A stretch of DNA of 64,000 bases, from contig JAPDOI010000374.1 of NCBI GenBank assembly GCA_029168955.1, positions 641,422 to 705,421 of the forward strand, given 5' to 3'. Position numbers and translations under genes: made by a program. Position 1 is the first letter of the stretch; the number at the start of each line of letters is the position of its first letter. Shown here piece by piece: positions 19,957-29,000 of this stretch. The DNA comes from Aplectana chamaeleonis. Taxonomy: Eukaryota > Nematoda > Chromadorea > Rhabditida > Cosmocercidae. Below the pieces are notes generated by a model that made no database searches, was not told the DNA's origin, and saw only the letters and a program-made list of their open reading frames with translations.

Positions 19957-21764
19957 TTAACGAAGGTATAAGCGTTTTTTTACCTTCGTGAAAAGGTAAG
20001 CGTACCCATCAGCCAATTTTCAGGGTGTTTAAAAAAATTCGGATTCGGCTCAAAACTTTCACCTGGGGGTTATTCAGGGCGCCTGTTTGCGTTTGTCCGT
20101 TTGTCGCTAAAATTATGGTTACTGTACGTTACCGTAAGCAAAATGCCTTTTAACTGACTTTACCTACCTTAAAATGTCGAAAAGCAAAAAATGGACCTCA
20201 AATTCGTGTTCGGCGTCAAAATAACACCCACAGAGAAAATTCGAGCCAAACCTGAGACTTTGGCCAAGCTACCGTGTACCCACCCTAACCTACTGTAAAT
20301 TATCAAAATTCGATAAACAGATTGCAGATTCGTGTTTAGCACTGCATATAACCTCCAGAGCAAGAATTTGAGCCATACCTATCGTAGCACTGCGGAAATC
20401 GGCAAATGTCGCGATTTGTCATCAAATCCCCCCCCCCCGCGATGGGAAGCTTTGAACAAATCAAGTCGAAAAGGTAAGAAAATCGTCAAATAAACCCCAG
20501 ATTCGTGATCAGCGCCCCAATTAACCCACCTGGAAGGATTTTGATAAAATCACGCTTTCAGAGGTATAAATAAGCGCTTAACCGGAAACCAACACAAGTC
20601 CTAAACGCTATCAGTCTGTGCAAAGTTTGGAAAATGTGCCTTCACTCAAAATTTGCTCAGTGGGGCAGTTTTGGGCGCTGAACATAAGCATGAGGTCCGT
20701 TTTCGGATTTCGCAAAACATAATGCGCGTTTTTCATAGAAGAAAAGGCGGGAAATACGAACTTTGACAGGCTATAACTTTTTTCGCAGATATCTGTAGTA
20801 AAATCCGAGTTCAGATTCGAAGAGAGCGTGCCAGAGTTGACTAGAAAACATTTATCAGCTTTCTGATCCGGGGGTACACCATGCGAGGTTCCCTAGTTAG
20901 ACCCTCAACAATCAACACTCATTGCGCAGTTTGTGCAACGGGCAAAAAATCGATATTATTGATTGGTATTAATCGATAATGTTTGAGAAGTAAAATTCCC
21001 AAGCCAAGAGATCCATACCCATTAACAATTACCACTCCTCGTCGCATTTCGTGCACTAAGAGCGAAAATCGATAATATTGATTATCGATCGATGACGTGT
21101 CATGATGACCAAAACTGAGACAAGTTTAGAACTTACCCCTAATGACCTATGTTAATTGGCTGCACATCCACCCACATACCCTGCTCTCCACAGCCGTAAC
21201 ATGCCCCAGCAGTTTTCGCGCTCCACGGCTAATTTAGTATGTAAACCCACGATTTTGAGGTACCCTTCAAAGTTAATGTATCAAGTTCAAATTGGAATAG
21301 GAGCGACCTGCATCCATTTCCAGCCTCCTGTCCAAAAATGAGCTTCCTAGCTCAATTTTAAGTGTACCCGCAAATTGATGAACGCCAACTGAAAAAAAAG
21401 GAGATTAACACCAGAATCGAGCGTTTTTTTTTAATTTTCTCGAAAACCAGCGAACCATTCTAAACCATTTTCAGGGAATATTATCAACTTTTTGCGCTCT
21501 TTTCAATGCAATTTGGAGCTAATTTCTAGGTTCACTCTGAACTTAGATTTCGAAAAAGCGGTTCCGCGCGAGGTCAGTTCAAAACCAAATCTGGTGCGCG
21601 CTTCGCGCGCACCATAATTTTCCGACACAAATAGTGATGGCTATTTGCGTCGGAGAACAGGAATTTGACTTTCATTTATTAATTTCTGAAAATTCAGCCT
21701 CCTGGCAAAAGAAACGATCTGGCAATGCCATTTAGAAGTCAAAAAAGGTTTCAAAAATATCTTA

Positions 21765-22805
21765 CAAGGGAAGTGTTTAGAGTGGTAAACGCATCTGCGA
21801 AAACGACCAGTATCGTTAGTATCTCTTCTGGCTCAAAAGTACAAATGCGCAGTATCCCGCCTCGATCTGCAGGTTCGAACAAGTTATGAGCATTTTTTAA
21901 GCCTCGCGAAAAGGCAAGGGCATCAGGCATTTTTTTGCGAGTTTCAAAAAATTTTCTCGGATTTAGCCCAAAACTTGTATGTAGGGGTAATCTAGGGTGG
22001 TGAACACGAATCTGGAGTCCATTTATCGAAGTTCCGAGCTTTACTGTAGGTTACGGTAGGTAACATGTCATCTAGGGGGCGAAAGCCACCTTAGTATTTT
22101 GAAAATCGACAAACGGACGTTAAATTCGTATTCTCCACCCCGAATAACCCCCGTATACAATTTTGAGCAAAATCTGAGATTTTGACCAAACTACCGTTTA
22201 CCCACCGTAATCTACCGTAATTAGCAAAAAATAGCTAAACGGACTCCAGAATCGTGTTCAGCACACCAAATAACCTCCAGAGGCACAATTTGAGCAATAT
22301 CTACCGTAGCACTCCAAAAATCTCGAAAGTGGCGTTTTTCCCTCGAAATTTTCCCCGGTTGAGAAGCTTTGAACGAAATTAGCCGAAAATCAGCGCCTAA
22401 AAAAAAAAGCCCTGGGAGAATTTCAAGTCAAATCTGGAACATTTTTCTTAAACGCTTCTAGAGCCCTCTATTCGGCATAAATATTCGCCCAACCGAAAAT
22501 CCGTACAAGTCCAAAACCCTGTCAGTCTAGACAAAGTATGGAAAATGCGCCTTCGCCCAAATTTTGCTCAGGGGGTAGTTTTGGGCGCTGAACACAGTTA
22601 TGGGGTCCGCTTCCGAATTTTCAAAAGATTAATGCCCTTTTTGGAGGGTACAAAAAGCACAAAAAACGACCTTTTTAAGCTTGTAACTTCTTGGAACCTG
22701 CAGCTCGGGGCTGGATACTGCGGAGTTTTACTATTGAGCCACTAGAGATACTAACCATACTAGTCGTTTTGGCAGATGCGTTTACCACTCTAAACACTTC
22801 CCTTG
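21765..22805. mobile_element. Complete non-autonomous Tc4/Tc5-like element, 1041 bp
   Basis: The ends are CAAGGGAAGTGTTTAGAG and exact complement, continuing GTGGTAAACGCATCTGC. TTA lies on both sides (21762-21764 and 22806-22808), and the restored target CTTAG fits CTNAG. The interior (GGTTACGGTAGGTAACATG, CGCTGAACACAGTTATGG) is homologous to 452-1536. It inserted into the R3 palindrome arm; uninterrupted arms exist in R1 and R2. No transposase is present. Confidence 0.8.
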
Positions 22806-23186
22806 TTAGAATATCTTAAAAATGATTTGGCGCGGGCGCGAAATGGAATGGAGCGTCGCGTTCACCTACCTTACCCTATGCTGGTTCCCTTATCACAACT
22901 TTCAAAAATGACTCGAAGTACCCTTTGCGCGCTTGATTTCCTTTTGGTAAGTTTAACGGAAAAGCTTGTGAAATGGTCGAATCGTATCATTGCCAAATCG
23001 TTACTACTGCCAGCGAGCTAAATTTTCAGAAATCATACATACTTTCCCCGAAGGTTCCCTTTCTAACTTCGATTTTGCTCCACGATTTCCATTTTGGAAT
23101 GATGAAGCATCTAATAGACGATATTGCCGTATAAGTACAATTTTTTGAAACCTATGGCCCACAACCATAAGAAATGCTGTCGTTCC

Positions 23187-23361
23187 CTGGGCCAAATTCC
23201 GGTCTGCAATTGCGGACTACGGCTGTTGCATCATGCGACACGTGAGAATCGTGCTGGGAGAAGGGTGAGTCGTGCCGGGACCAAGTGGTCCCAGCACGAT
23301 AAACACGAGTCGCATGATGCAATAGCCGTAGTCCGCAAATGCGGACCGGAATTCGGCCCAG
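23187..23361. mobile_element. Palindromic MITE in R3, 175 bp
   Basis: Inverted ends CTGGGCCAAATTCCGGTC and complement. The arms share GCGGACTACGGCTRTTGCAT and CATGCGACACGTG-like blocks; the loop around 23260-23290 contains a smaller GTGCTGGGA/TCCCAGCAC inversion. The target duplication is unclear. R1 and R2 lack it at the matching place. Confidence 0.65.
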
Positions 23362-23374
23362 AGAATAACTATAC

Positions 23375-23690
23375 CACTTATTGCCGCGTTTTGCGCAACA
23401 TGTGAAAAATCGATATCATTGATCATTAATCTTCGATTTTGCATGATGAAAAGAATTTCCCAAACAAGTGACTTCGAGCCAACAACAATCAAAAATCATC
23501 GCGGCGATTTGTACAACAGGCGAAAAAATCCATATTATTGACTGGTATTTATTGGTAATGACTGATGAGCAAAAGTCCCCAACCAAGAAACCCAATCCCA
23601 TATCACCACTTCTCGCGGCATTCTGTGGAAAAAGCGCGAAAGTCGATAATATTGATTATCGATCGATGACGTGTCATGAGTACGAATTCT
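23375..23690. repeat. Three tandem diverged ~115 bp modules (R3)
   Basis: Each module has a GCCGC/GTTTTGCGCAACA-like block, then GAAAAATCGATATCATTGAT or a variant, then a CAAAAGTCCCCAACC/AATTTCCCAAAC block. The last contains GATTATCGATCGATGACGTG. In R1 and R2 the Tc4/5-type element separates module one from two and three. They look like iterons or protein-binding modules, but no function is shown. Confidence 0.5.
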
Positions 23691-23875
23691 GACAAGTTCA
23701 GTACTTACCTCCGACGACCTGTGTTGATTGGCTGCAGATCCACCCACACACCCTGGTCTACACAGCCCTAGCATTTCCAAGCAGTTTTCGTGCTCCACGG
23801 CTAATTTAGTATGTAAACCCACGATTTTGAATCACGAATACCCTTCAAAGTTAAGGTATCAAGTTCAAATCGCTC

Positions 23876-24248
23876 CAGCCGCGAAGCGGCTGGAGAGGTT
23901 TGGTTTTGCCTAGGCCTTGTGATCACTTAGAATTTTATGAAATAGTTTATAGAATCTTTGAAACAAAATTTCCGAAGATTTCCTTCTGGATATAAGTGAA
24001 GGGGTCCAGAAGACACCTGCTGTCCAAATTTAAGCAAAATCGGTTCACAAATAACAAAGTTGTGAGCCCGAAAGCTTAAGAAAATTTCATGGTGTGCGCC
24101 GTAGGCCGTGAGCCGTAGACCGTCACGCTTTTCAGTCCTCACTGCTAATAGCCACTGCCAATGGTCTCAGGCCATCAACTTGGCAGACAGGTAAGTTGGT
24201 AGGGGGTACGTAGGCTGGAAAGTTATCCATTTGTAGGTGAGTGGGGAT
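23876..24248. other. GC hairpin then unique sequence
   Basis: A perfect hairpin CCAGCCGCGAAGCGGCTGG (23877-23895) is followed by AGAGGTTTGGTTTTGCC. The remainder to 24248 shows no gene or repeat I can identify. Confidence 0.4.
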
Positions 24249-24744
24249 TCTGATGGCATCATCTGGACATCGTGAAAAAAGCTTCGGGATTCTGATGACG
24301 TCATCAGAACGTCGTTGAAAGTGCTTCGGGCTTCTGATGACGTCATCAGAACGTCGTGAAAAGTGCTTCAGGCTTCTGATGACGTCATCGGGACGTCGTG
24401 AAAAGTGCTTCGGGCTTCTGATGACGTCATCGGAACGTCGTGAAAAGTGCTTCGGGCTTCTGATGACGTCATCGGGACGTCGTGAAAAGTGCTTCAGGCT
24501 TCTGATGACGTCATCGGGACGTCGTGAAAAGTGTTTCGGGCTTCTGATGACGTCATCGGGACGTCGTGAAAAGTGCTTCGAGCTTCTGATGACGTCATCG
24601 GGACGTCGTGAAAAGTGCTTCGGGCTTCTGATGACGTCATCGGGACGTCGTGAAAAGTGCTTCGAGCTTCTGATGACGTCATCGGGACGTCGTGAAAAGT
24701 GCTTCGAGCTTCTGATGACGTCATCGGAACGTCGTGAAAAGTGC
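24249..24744 (+). repeat. 42 bp minisatellite carrying TGACGTCA in every unit
   Basis: Eleven perfect TGACGTCA palindromes occur at 24296, 24338, 24380, 24422, 24464, 24506, 24548, 24590, 24632, 24674 and 24716, exactly 42 bp apart. A degenerate unit (TGATGGCATCATC) lies at ~24252. Each unit also has GACGTCGTGAAAAGTGCTTC. Variation is limited to a few transitions (CGGGCTTC, CGAGCTTC or CAGGCTTC; CATCGGGACG, CATCAGAACG or CATCGGAACG). TGACGTCA is the consensus CRE bound by CREB/ATF-type bZIP proteins. The array is open in plus and minus frames (a 14-residue repeat), which I regard as incidental to the 42 bp period. Confidence 0.9.
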
Positions 24745-24867
24745 GGGACCATCCCAGACGGGGGGGGGGCACTCAAGATTTAAGTCAGAAATGGAATGAA
24801 CCACCGATCTATAACGCTATCAATCGACGTATTTCTACAGAACTTTATCAACAACAATGATTGATTC

Positions 24868-25578
24868 CTGAAAGTTTAGGTTCCCGGCAAAAGTAAAGAT
24901 TTGGCATGGCCATTTTTTTCGAAAGATTAGAAATATACTCAGTTAAAAGGGGAAGGTGAAGAAAAATGAAAAAAGTTTTGAAATATTCCTGAGAACGATT
25001 TGGCGTAGAATACTTCGCTTTTTGGGAAATGTAGTGAAATAGTTGAAAGTATGATTTGGCAGTCGAGTTTGAACCAACTATTTATAAGAGTTGTGCAAAA
25101 TGAGAAATCGCATTGTATAAGCCTATCCATAGAACACATCAAAGCAAAATCACGCGTGATATGAAACAAACAGTTGATTTTACTTTACTTATTACGTGAA
25201 GACAGCGGCATTCCAGCTCCCGAACGACCATTTACTGCTAGCCATATCACGCGTGATTTTGCTTCGATATGTTCTACGGATAAGCTCATACAATGCGATT
25301 TCTCATTTTGCACAACTCTTATCAATAGTTGGTTCAAACTCGACTGCCAAATCATACTTTCAACTATTTCACTACATTTCCCAAAAAGCGAATTATTCTA
25401 CGCCAAATCGTTCTCAGGAATATTTCAAAACTTTTTTCATTTTTCTTTACCTTCCCCTTTTAACTGAGTATATTTCTAATCTTTCGAAAAAAATGGCCAT
25501 GCCAAATCTTTACTTTTGCCAGGAACCTAAACTTTCAGGAATTTCATTTATTTTTCCTGAAGGTTTCCTTTCTAACAT
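24868..25578. repeat. R copy 4: diverged large palindrome next to satellite
   Basis: The arms at about 24868-25168 and 25236-25545 are near-perfect inverted copies (GGCAAAAGTAAAGATTTGGC, CGATTTGGCGTAGAATA, CATGAGC-flanking AGCAAAATCACGCGTGATAT). The landmarks are those of the R1-R3 palindromes, and the right flank (TTCATTTATTTTTCCTGAAGG) matches the flank of the R2 palindrome. Homology to R ends near 25578, shortly before the satellite. Near-identical 80-100 codon frames on opposite strands are mirror images of the arms, not two genes. Confidence 0.75.
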
Positions 25579-25670
25579 GGTTTATGCCTGGTGGTGTTAA
25601 TTCAAAGCAAACCCACTGATGCCCTGCCCCCCCCCCCCCTTCTCTGACGTCCTGTACGTTCCCAGTGATG
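25579..25670. repeat. Degenerate satellite approach, C-rich
   Basis: A run of 14 C (25627-25640) lies among imperfect partial units TGATGCCCTGCCCC, TGACGTCCTGTACG and TGATGTCCTGCACAC. These lead directly into the first recognisable 42 bp monomer and look like edge-decayed monomers. Confidence 0.5.
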
Positions 25671-25714
25671 TCCTGCACACTTTCTACGGCGTTCTGCGCA
25701 CACCCATTTGGGTC

Positions 25715-26018
25715 ACAAGCACGCGCATGCCGATCATTTTTTCCGCAGGGCTGCCGTAACCCTCCTTCGAATTTTTCCAAGTGTCAGCTTGGATATAAGC
25801 ACATCGTAGTAGCTACCAATCATGTTTGCACAATTTCCACCTCCTTAGCCACTCTCCAGTGGCTTCTCGAAGAGAGCGGTTTGTGAATGAATGCATACCG
25901 CTCCTCTGCCCTTTTATACCCCGCATGTTATGAGCGTGTGTTATCGTTCGTTATCATGTTTTGTTCAAGAATGGTTACGGTAGCCCTGCGGAAAAATTAT
26001 AGGCATGGGCGTGTTTGT
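25715..26018. mobile_element. MITE with 9 bp target duplication inside first satellite monomers, 304 bp
   Basis: Inverted ends ACAAGCACGCGCATGCC and the complement of GGCATGGGCGTGTTTGT, extending through TTTTTCCGCAGGGCT and CCGTAACC (about 48 bp in total). ATTTGGGTC stands on both sides (25706-25714 and 26019-26027). Removing the element and one copy joins the flanks into a monomer in perfect 42 bp register. A 9 bp duplication is typical of Mutator-like elements (inference). The interior encodes nothing recognisable. Confidence 0.8.
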
Positions 26019-29000
26019 ATTTGGGTCCCGCAAACTTTCTACGGCCTCCGGCGCATCCCACTTGGGTCCCTAACACGTTCTACGGCGTCCTGCGCACTCT
26101 CATTTGGGTCCCACACACTTTCTACGGCGTTCGGCGCACTGTTATTTGGGTCCCACACACTTTCTACGGCGTTCTGCGCACTCTCATTTGGGTCCCACAC
26201 ACTTTCTACGGCGTCCTGCGCACTCTCATTTGGGTCGCACACAGTTTCTACGGCGTCCGGCGCACTGTTATTTGGGTCCCAAACACTTTCTACGGCGTCC
26301 TGCGCACTCTCATTTGGGTCCCACACACTTTCTACGGCGTCCTGCGCACTCTCATTTGGGTCCCACACACTTTCTACGGCGTCCGGCGCACTGTTATTTG
26401 GGTCCCACACACTTTCTACGGCGTCCTGCGCACTCTCATTTGGGTCCCACACACTTTCTACGGCGTCCGGCGCACTCTCATTTGGGTCCCACACACTTTC
26501 TACGGCGTCCTGCGCACTCTCATTTGGGTCCCGCACACTTTCTACGGCGTCCGGCGCACTGTTATTTGGGTCCCACACACTTTCTACGGCGTTCTGCGCA
26601 CTCTCATTTGGGTCCCGCACACAGTTTCTACGGCGTCCCGCGCACTGTTATTTGGGTCCCACACACTTTCTACGGCGTCCTGCGCACTCTCATTTGGCTC
26701 CCGCACACTTTCTACGGCGTCCGGTGCACTGTTATTTGGGTCCCACACACTTTCTACGGCGTTCTGCGCACTCTCATTTGGGTCCCACACACTTTCTACG
26801 GCGTCCGGCGCACTGTTATTTGGGTCCCGCGCACTTTCTACGGCGTCCTGCGCACTCTCATTTGGGTCCCACACAGTTTCTATGGCGTCCGGCGCACTGT
26901 TATTTGGGTCCCGCACACTTTCTACGGCGTCCTGCGCACTCTCATTTGGGTCCCGCACACTTTCTACGGCGTCCGGCGCACTGTTATTTGGGTCCCACAC
27001 ACTTTCTACGGCGTCCTGCGCACTCTCACTTGGGTCCCGCACACTTTCTACGGCGTCCGGCGCACTGTTATTTGGGTCCCACACACTTTCTACGGCGTTC
27101 TGCGCACTCTCACTTGGGTCCCGCACACTTTCTACGGCGTCCGGCGCACTGTTATCTGGGTCCCGCACACTTTCTACGGCGTCCTGCGCACTCTCACTTG
27201 GGTCCCGCACACTTTCTACGGCGTCCGGCGCACTGTTATTTGGGTCCCAAACACTTTCTACGGCGTTCTGTGCACTCTCATTTGGGTCCCGCACACTTTC
27301 TACGGCGTCCGGCGCACTGTTATTTGGGTCCCACACACTTTCTACGGCGTTCTGTGCACTCTCATTTGGGTCCCACACAGTTTCTACGGCGTCCTGCGCA
27401 CTCTCACTTGGGTCCCACACAGTTGCTACGGCGTCCGGCGCACTCTCATTTGGGTGCCACACACTTTGTACGGCGCCCTGCGCACTCTCATTTGGGTCCC
27501 GCACACTTTCTACGGCGTCCGGCGCACTGTTATCTTTGTCCCACACACTTTCTACGGCGTTCTGCGCACTGTCATTCGGGCCCCACACACTTTCTACGGC
27601 GTCCTGCGCACTCTCATTTGGGTCCCACACACTTTGTACGTCGTCCGGCGCACTGTTATTTGGGTCTCACACACTTTCTACGGCGTTCTGCGCACACTCA
27701 TTTGGGTCCCGCACACTTTCTACGGCGTCCGGCGCACTGTTATCTGGGTCCCGCACACTTTCTACGGCGTCCTGCGCACTCTCACTTGGGTCCCGCAGAC
27801 TTTCTACGGCGTCCGGCGCACTGTTATTTGGGTCCCACACACTTTCTACGGCGTTCTGCGCACTCTCACTTGGGTCCCGCACACTTTCTACGGCGTCCGG
27901 CGCACTGTTATCTGGGTCCCGCACACTTTCTACGGCGTCCTGCGCACTCTCACTTGGGTCCCGCACACTTTCTACGGCGTCCGGCGCACTGTTATTTGGG
28001 TCCCACACACTTTCTACGGCGTTCTGCGCACTCTCACTTGGGTCCCGCACACTTTCTACCGCGTCCGGCGCACTGTTATCTGGGTCCCGCACACTTTCTA
28101 CGGCGTCCTGCGCACTCTCATTTGGGCCCCGCACACTTTCTACGTCGTCCGGCGCACTGTTATTTGGGTCTCACACACTTTCTACGACGTTCTGCGCACA
28201 CTCATTTGGGTCCCGCACACTTTCTACGGCGTCCGGCGCACTGTTATCTGGGTCCCCACACTTTCTACGGTGTCCTGCGCACTCTCACTTGGGTCCCGCA
28301 CACTTTCTACGGCGTCCGGCGCACTGTTATTTGGGTCCCACACACTTTCTACGGCGTTCTGCGCACTCTCACTTGGGTCCCGCACACTTTCTACGGCGTC
28401 CGGCGCACTGTTATCTGGGTCCCGCACACTTTCTACGGCGTCCTGCGCACTCTCACTTGGGTCCCGCACACTTTCTACGGCGTCCGGCGCACTGTTATTT
28501 GGGTCCCAAACACTTTCTACGGCGTTCTGTGCACTCTCATTTGGGTCCCGCACACTTTCTACGGCGTCCGGCGCACTGTTATTTGGGTCCCACACACTTT
28601 CTACGGCGTTCTGCGCACACTCATTTGGGTCCCGCACACTTTCTACGGCGTCCGGCGCACTGTTATTTGGGTCCCACACACTTTCTACGGCGTCCGGCGC
28701 ACTGTTATCTGGGTCCCGCACACTTTCTACGGCGTCCTGCGCACTCTCACTTGGGTCCCGCACACTTTCTACGGCGTCCGGCGCACTGTTATTTGGGTCC
28801 CACACACTTTCTACGGCGTTCTGCGCACTCTCACTTGGGTCCCGCACACTTTCTACGGCGTCCGGCGCACCGTTATCTGGGTCCCGCACACTTTCTACGG
28901 CGTCCTGCGCACTCTCACTTGGGTCCCGCACACTTTCTACGTCGTCCGGCGCACTGTTATTTGGGTCTCACACACTTTCTACGGCGTTCTGCGCACACTC

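Larger units (their letters stand above)
18746..20896. mobile_element. Tc4/5-type element (R2 copy) with two nested insertions
   Basis: The ends are CTAGGGAATGTCGCATGG and the complement of CCATGCGAGGTTCCCTAG. It is the orthologue-like copy of 9413-11369, at the same place in R. The right flank is TTA; the left flank (ACA) has decayed. It contains the 18857-19956 element, which contains the 18942-19555 element. Without them it is ~1.05 kb. Confidence 0.7.
17893..21620. repeat. Composite repeat R, copy 2
   Basis: This is the inverted partner of R1, separated from it by a ~4.7 kb spacer. It runs palindrome (17893-18512), an ATCGAT-rich module (~18643-18735), the Tc4/5-type element (18746-20896), two more modules (~20920-21110), then the unique part to the GC hairpin at ~21594-21612. 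Homology to R1 stops just past the hairpin. It lacks the R1-specific insertions and so supplies their empty sites. Confidence 0.7.
21690..23905. repeat. Composite repeat R, copy 3, interrupted and partly deleted
   Basis: It begins inside the R palindrome (CCTCCTGGCAAAAGAAACG), is interrupted by the 21765-22805 element, and continues with the remaining palindrome arm to ~23035. It then runs through the ATCGAT modules and the block TTTAGTATGTAAACCCACG to ~23875. It has the same orientation as R2. It lacks the ~1.05 kb Tc4/5-type element seen in R1 and R2 and carries the private palindrome 23187-23361. Much of the left palindrome arm is deleted. Confidence 0.65.

Noticed and set aside
21860..21880. 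B-box-like GGTTCGAAC suggesting a tRNA
   Set aside because: No A box, no cloverleaf and no acceptor pairing around it.
8697..23898. GC hairpins as Helitron 3' ends
   Set aside because: No CTRR terminus at the right distance in R1 or R2, homology between R copies continues past the hairpin, and no 5' TC end or A-T insertion site was found. A CTAG follows the 23877 hairpin, but this alone is weak.
8960..23913. A short peptide recurring in R1, R2 and R3 (PPTYPALHSRNMPQQFSRS at 8960-9154, 21156-21341 and 23728-23913)
   Set aside because: The third copy has many amino-acid changes in the first half and a different C-terminus. There is no sign of selection, and the DNA homology extends well beyond the frame, so it is repeat DNA.
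24132..24783. Plus and minus open frames over the CRE minisatellite (14-residue repeats such as MTSSGRREKCFGLL)
   Set aside because: They exist only because 42 is a multiple of three and the unit lacks stops. Three overlapping frames on both strands are open.
24939..25467. Two near-identical ~77-97 codon frames on opposite strands (FSFCTTLINSWFKLDCQIIL)
   Set aside because: They are the two arms of the R4 palindrome read in mirror orientation, not paralogous genes.
25627..25640. Homopolymer C run and other C or G runs (6460, 19490, 20430) as functional elements
   Set aside because: Short homopolymers at repeat edges are more likely slippage products or sequencing-prone sites; nothing else supports a role.
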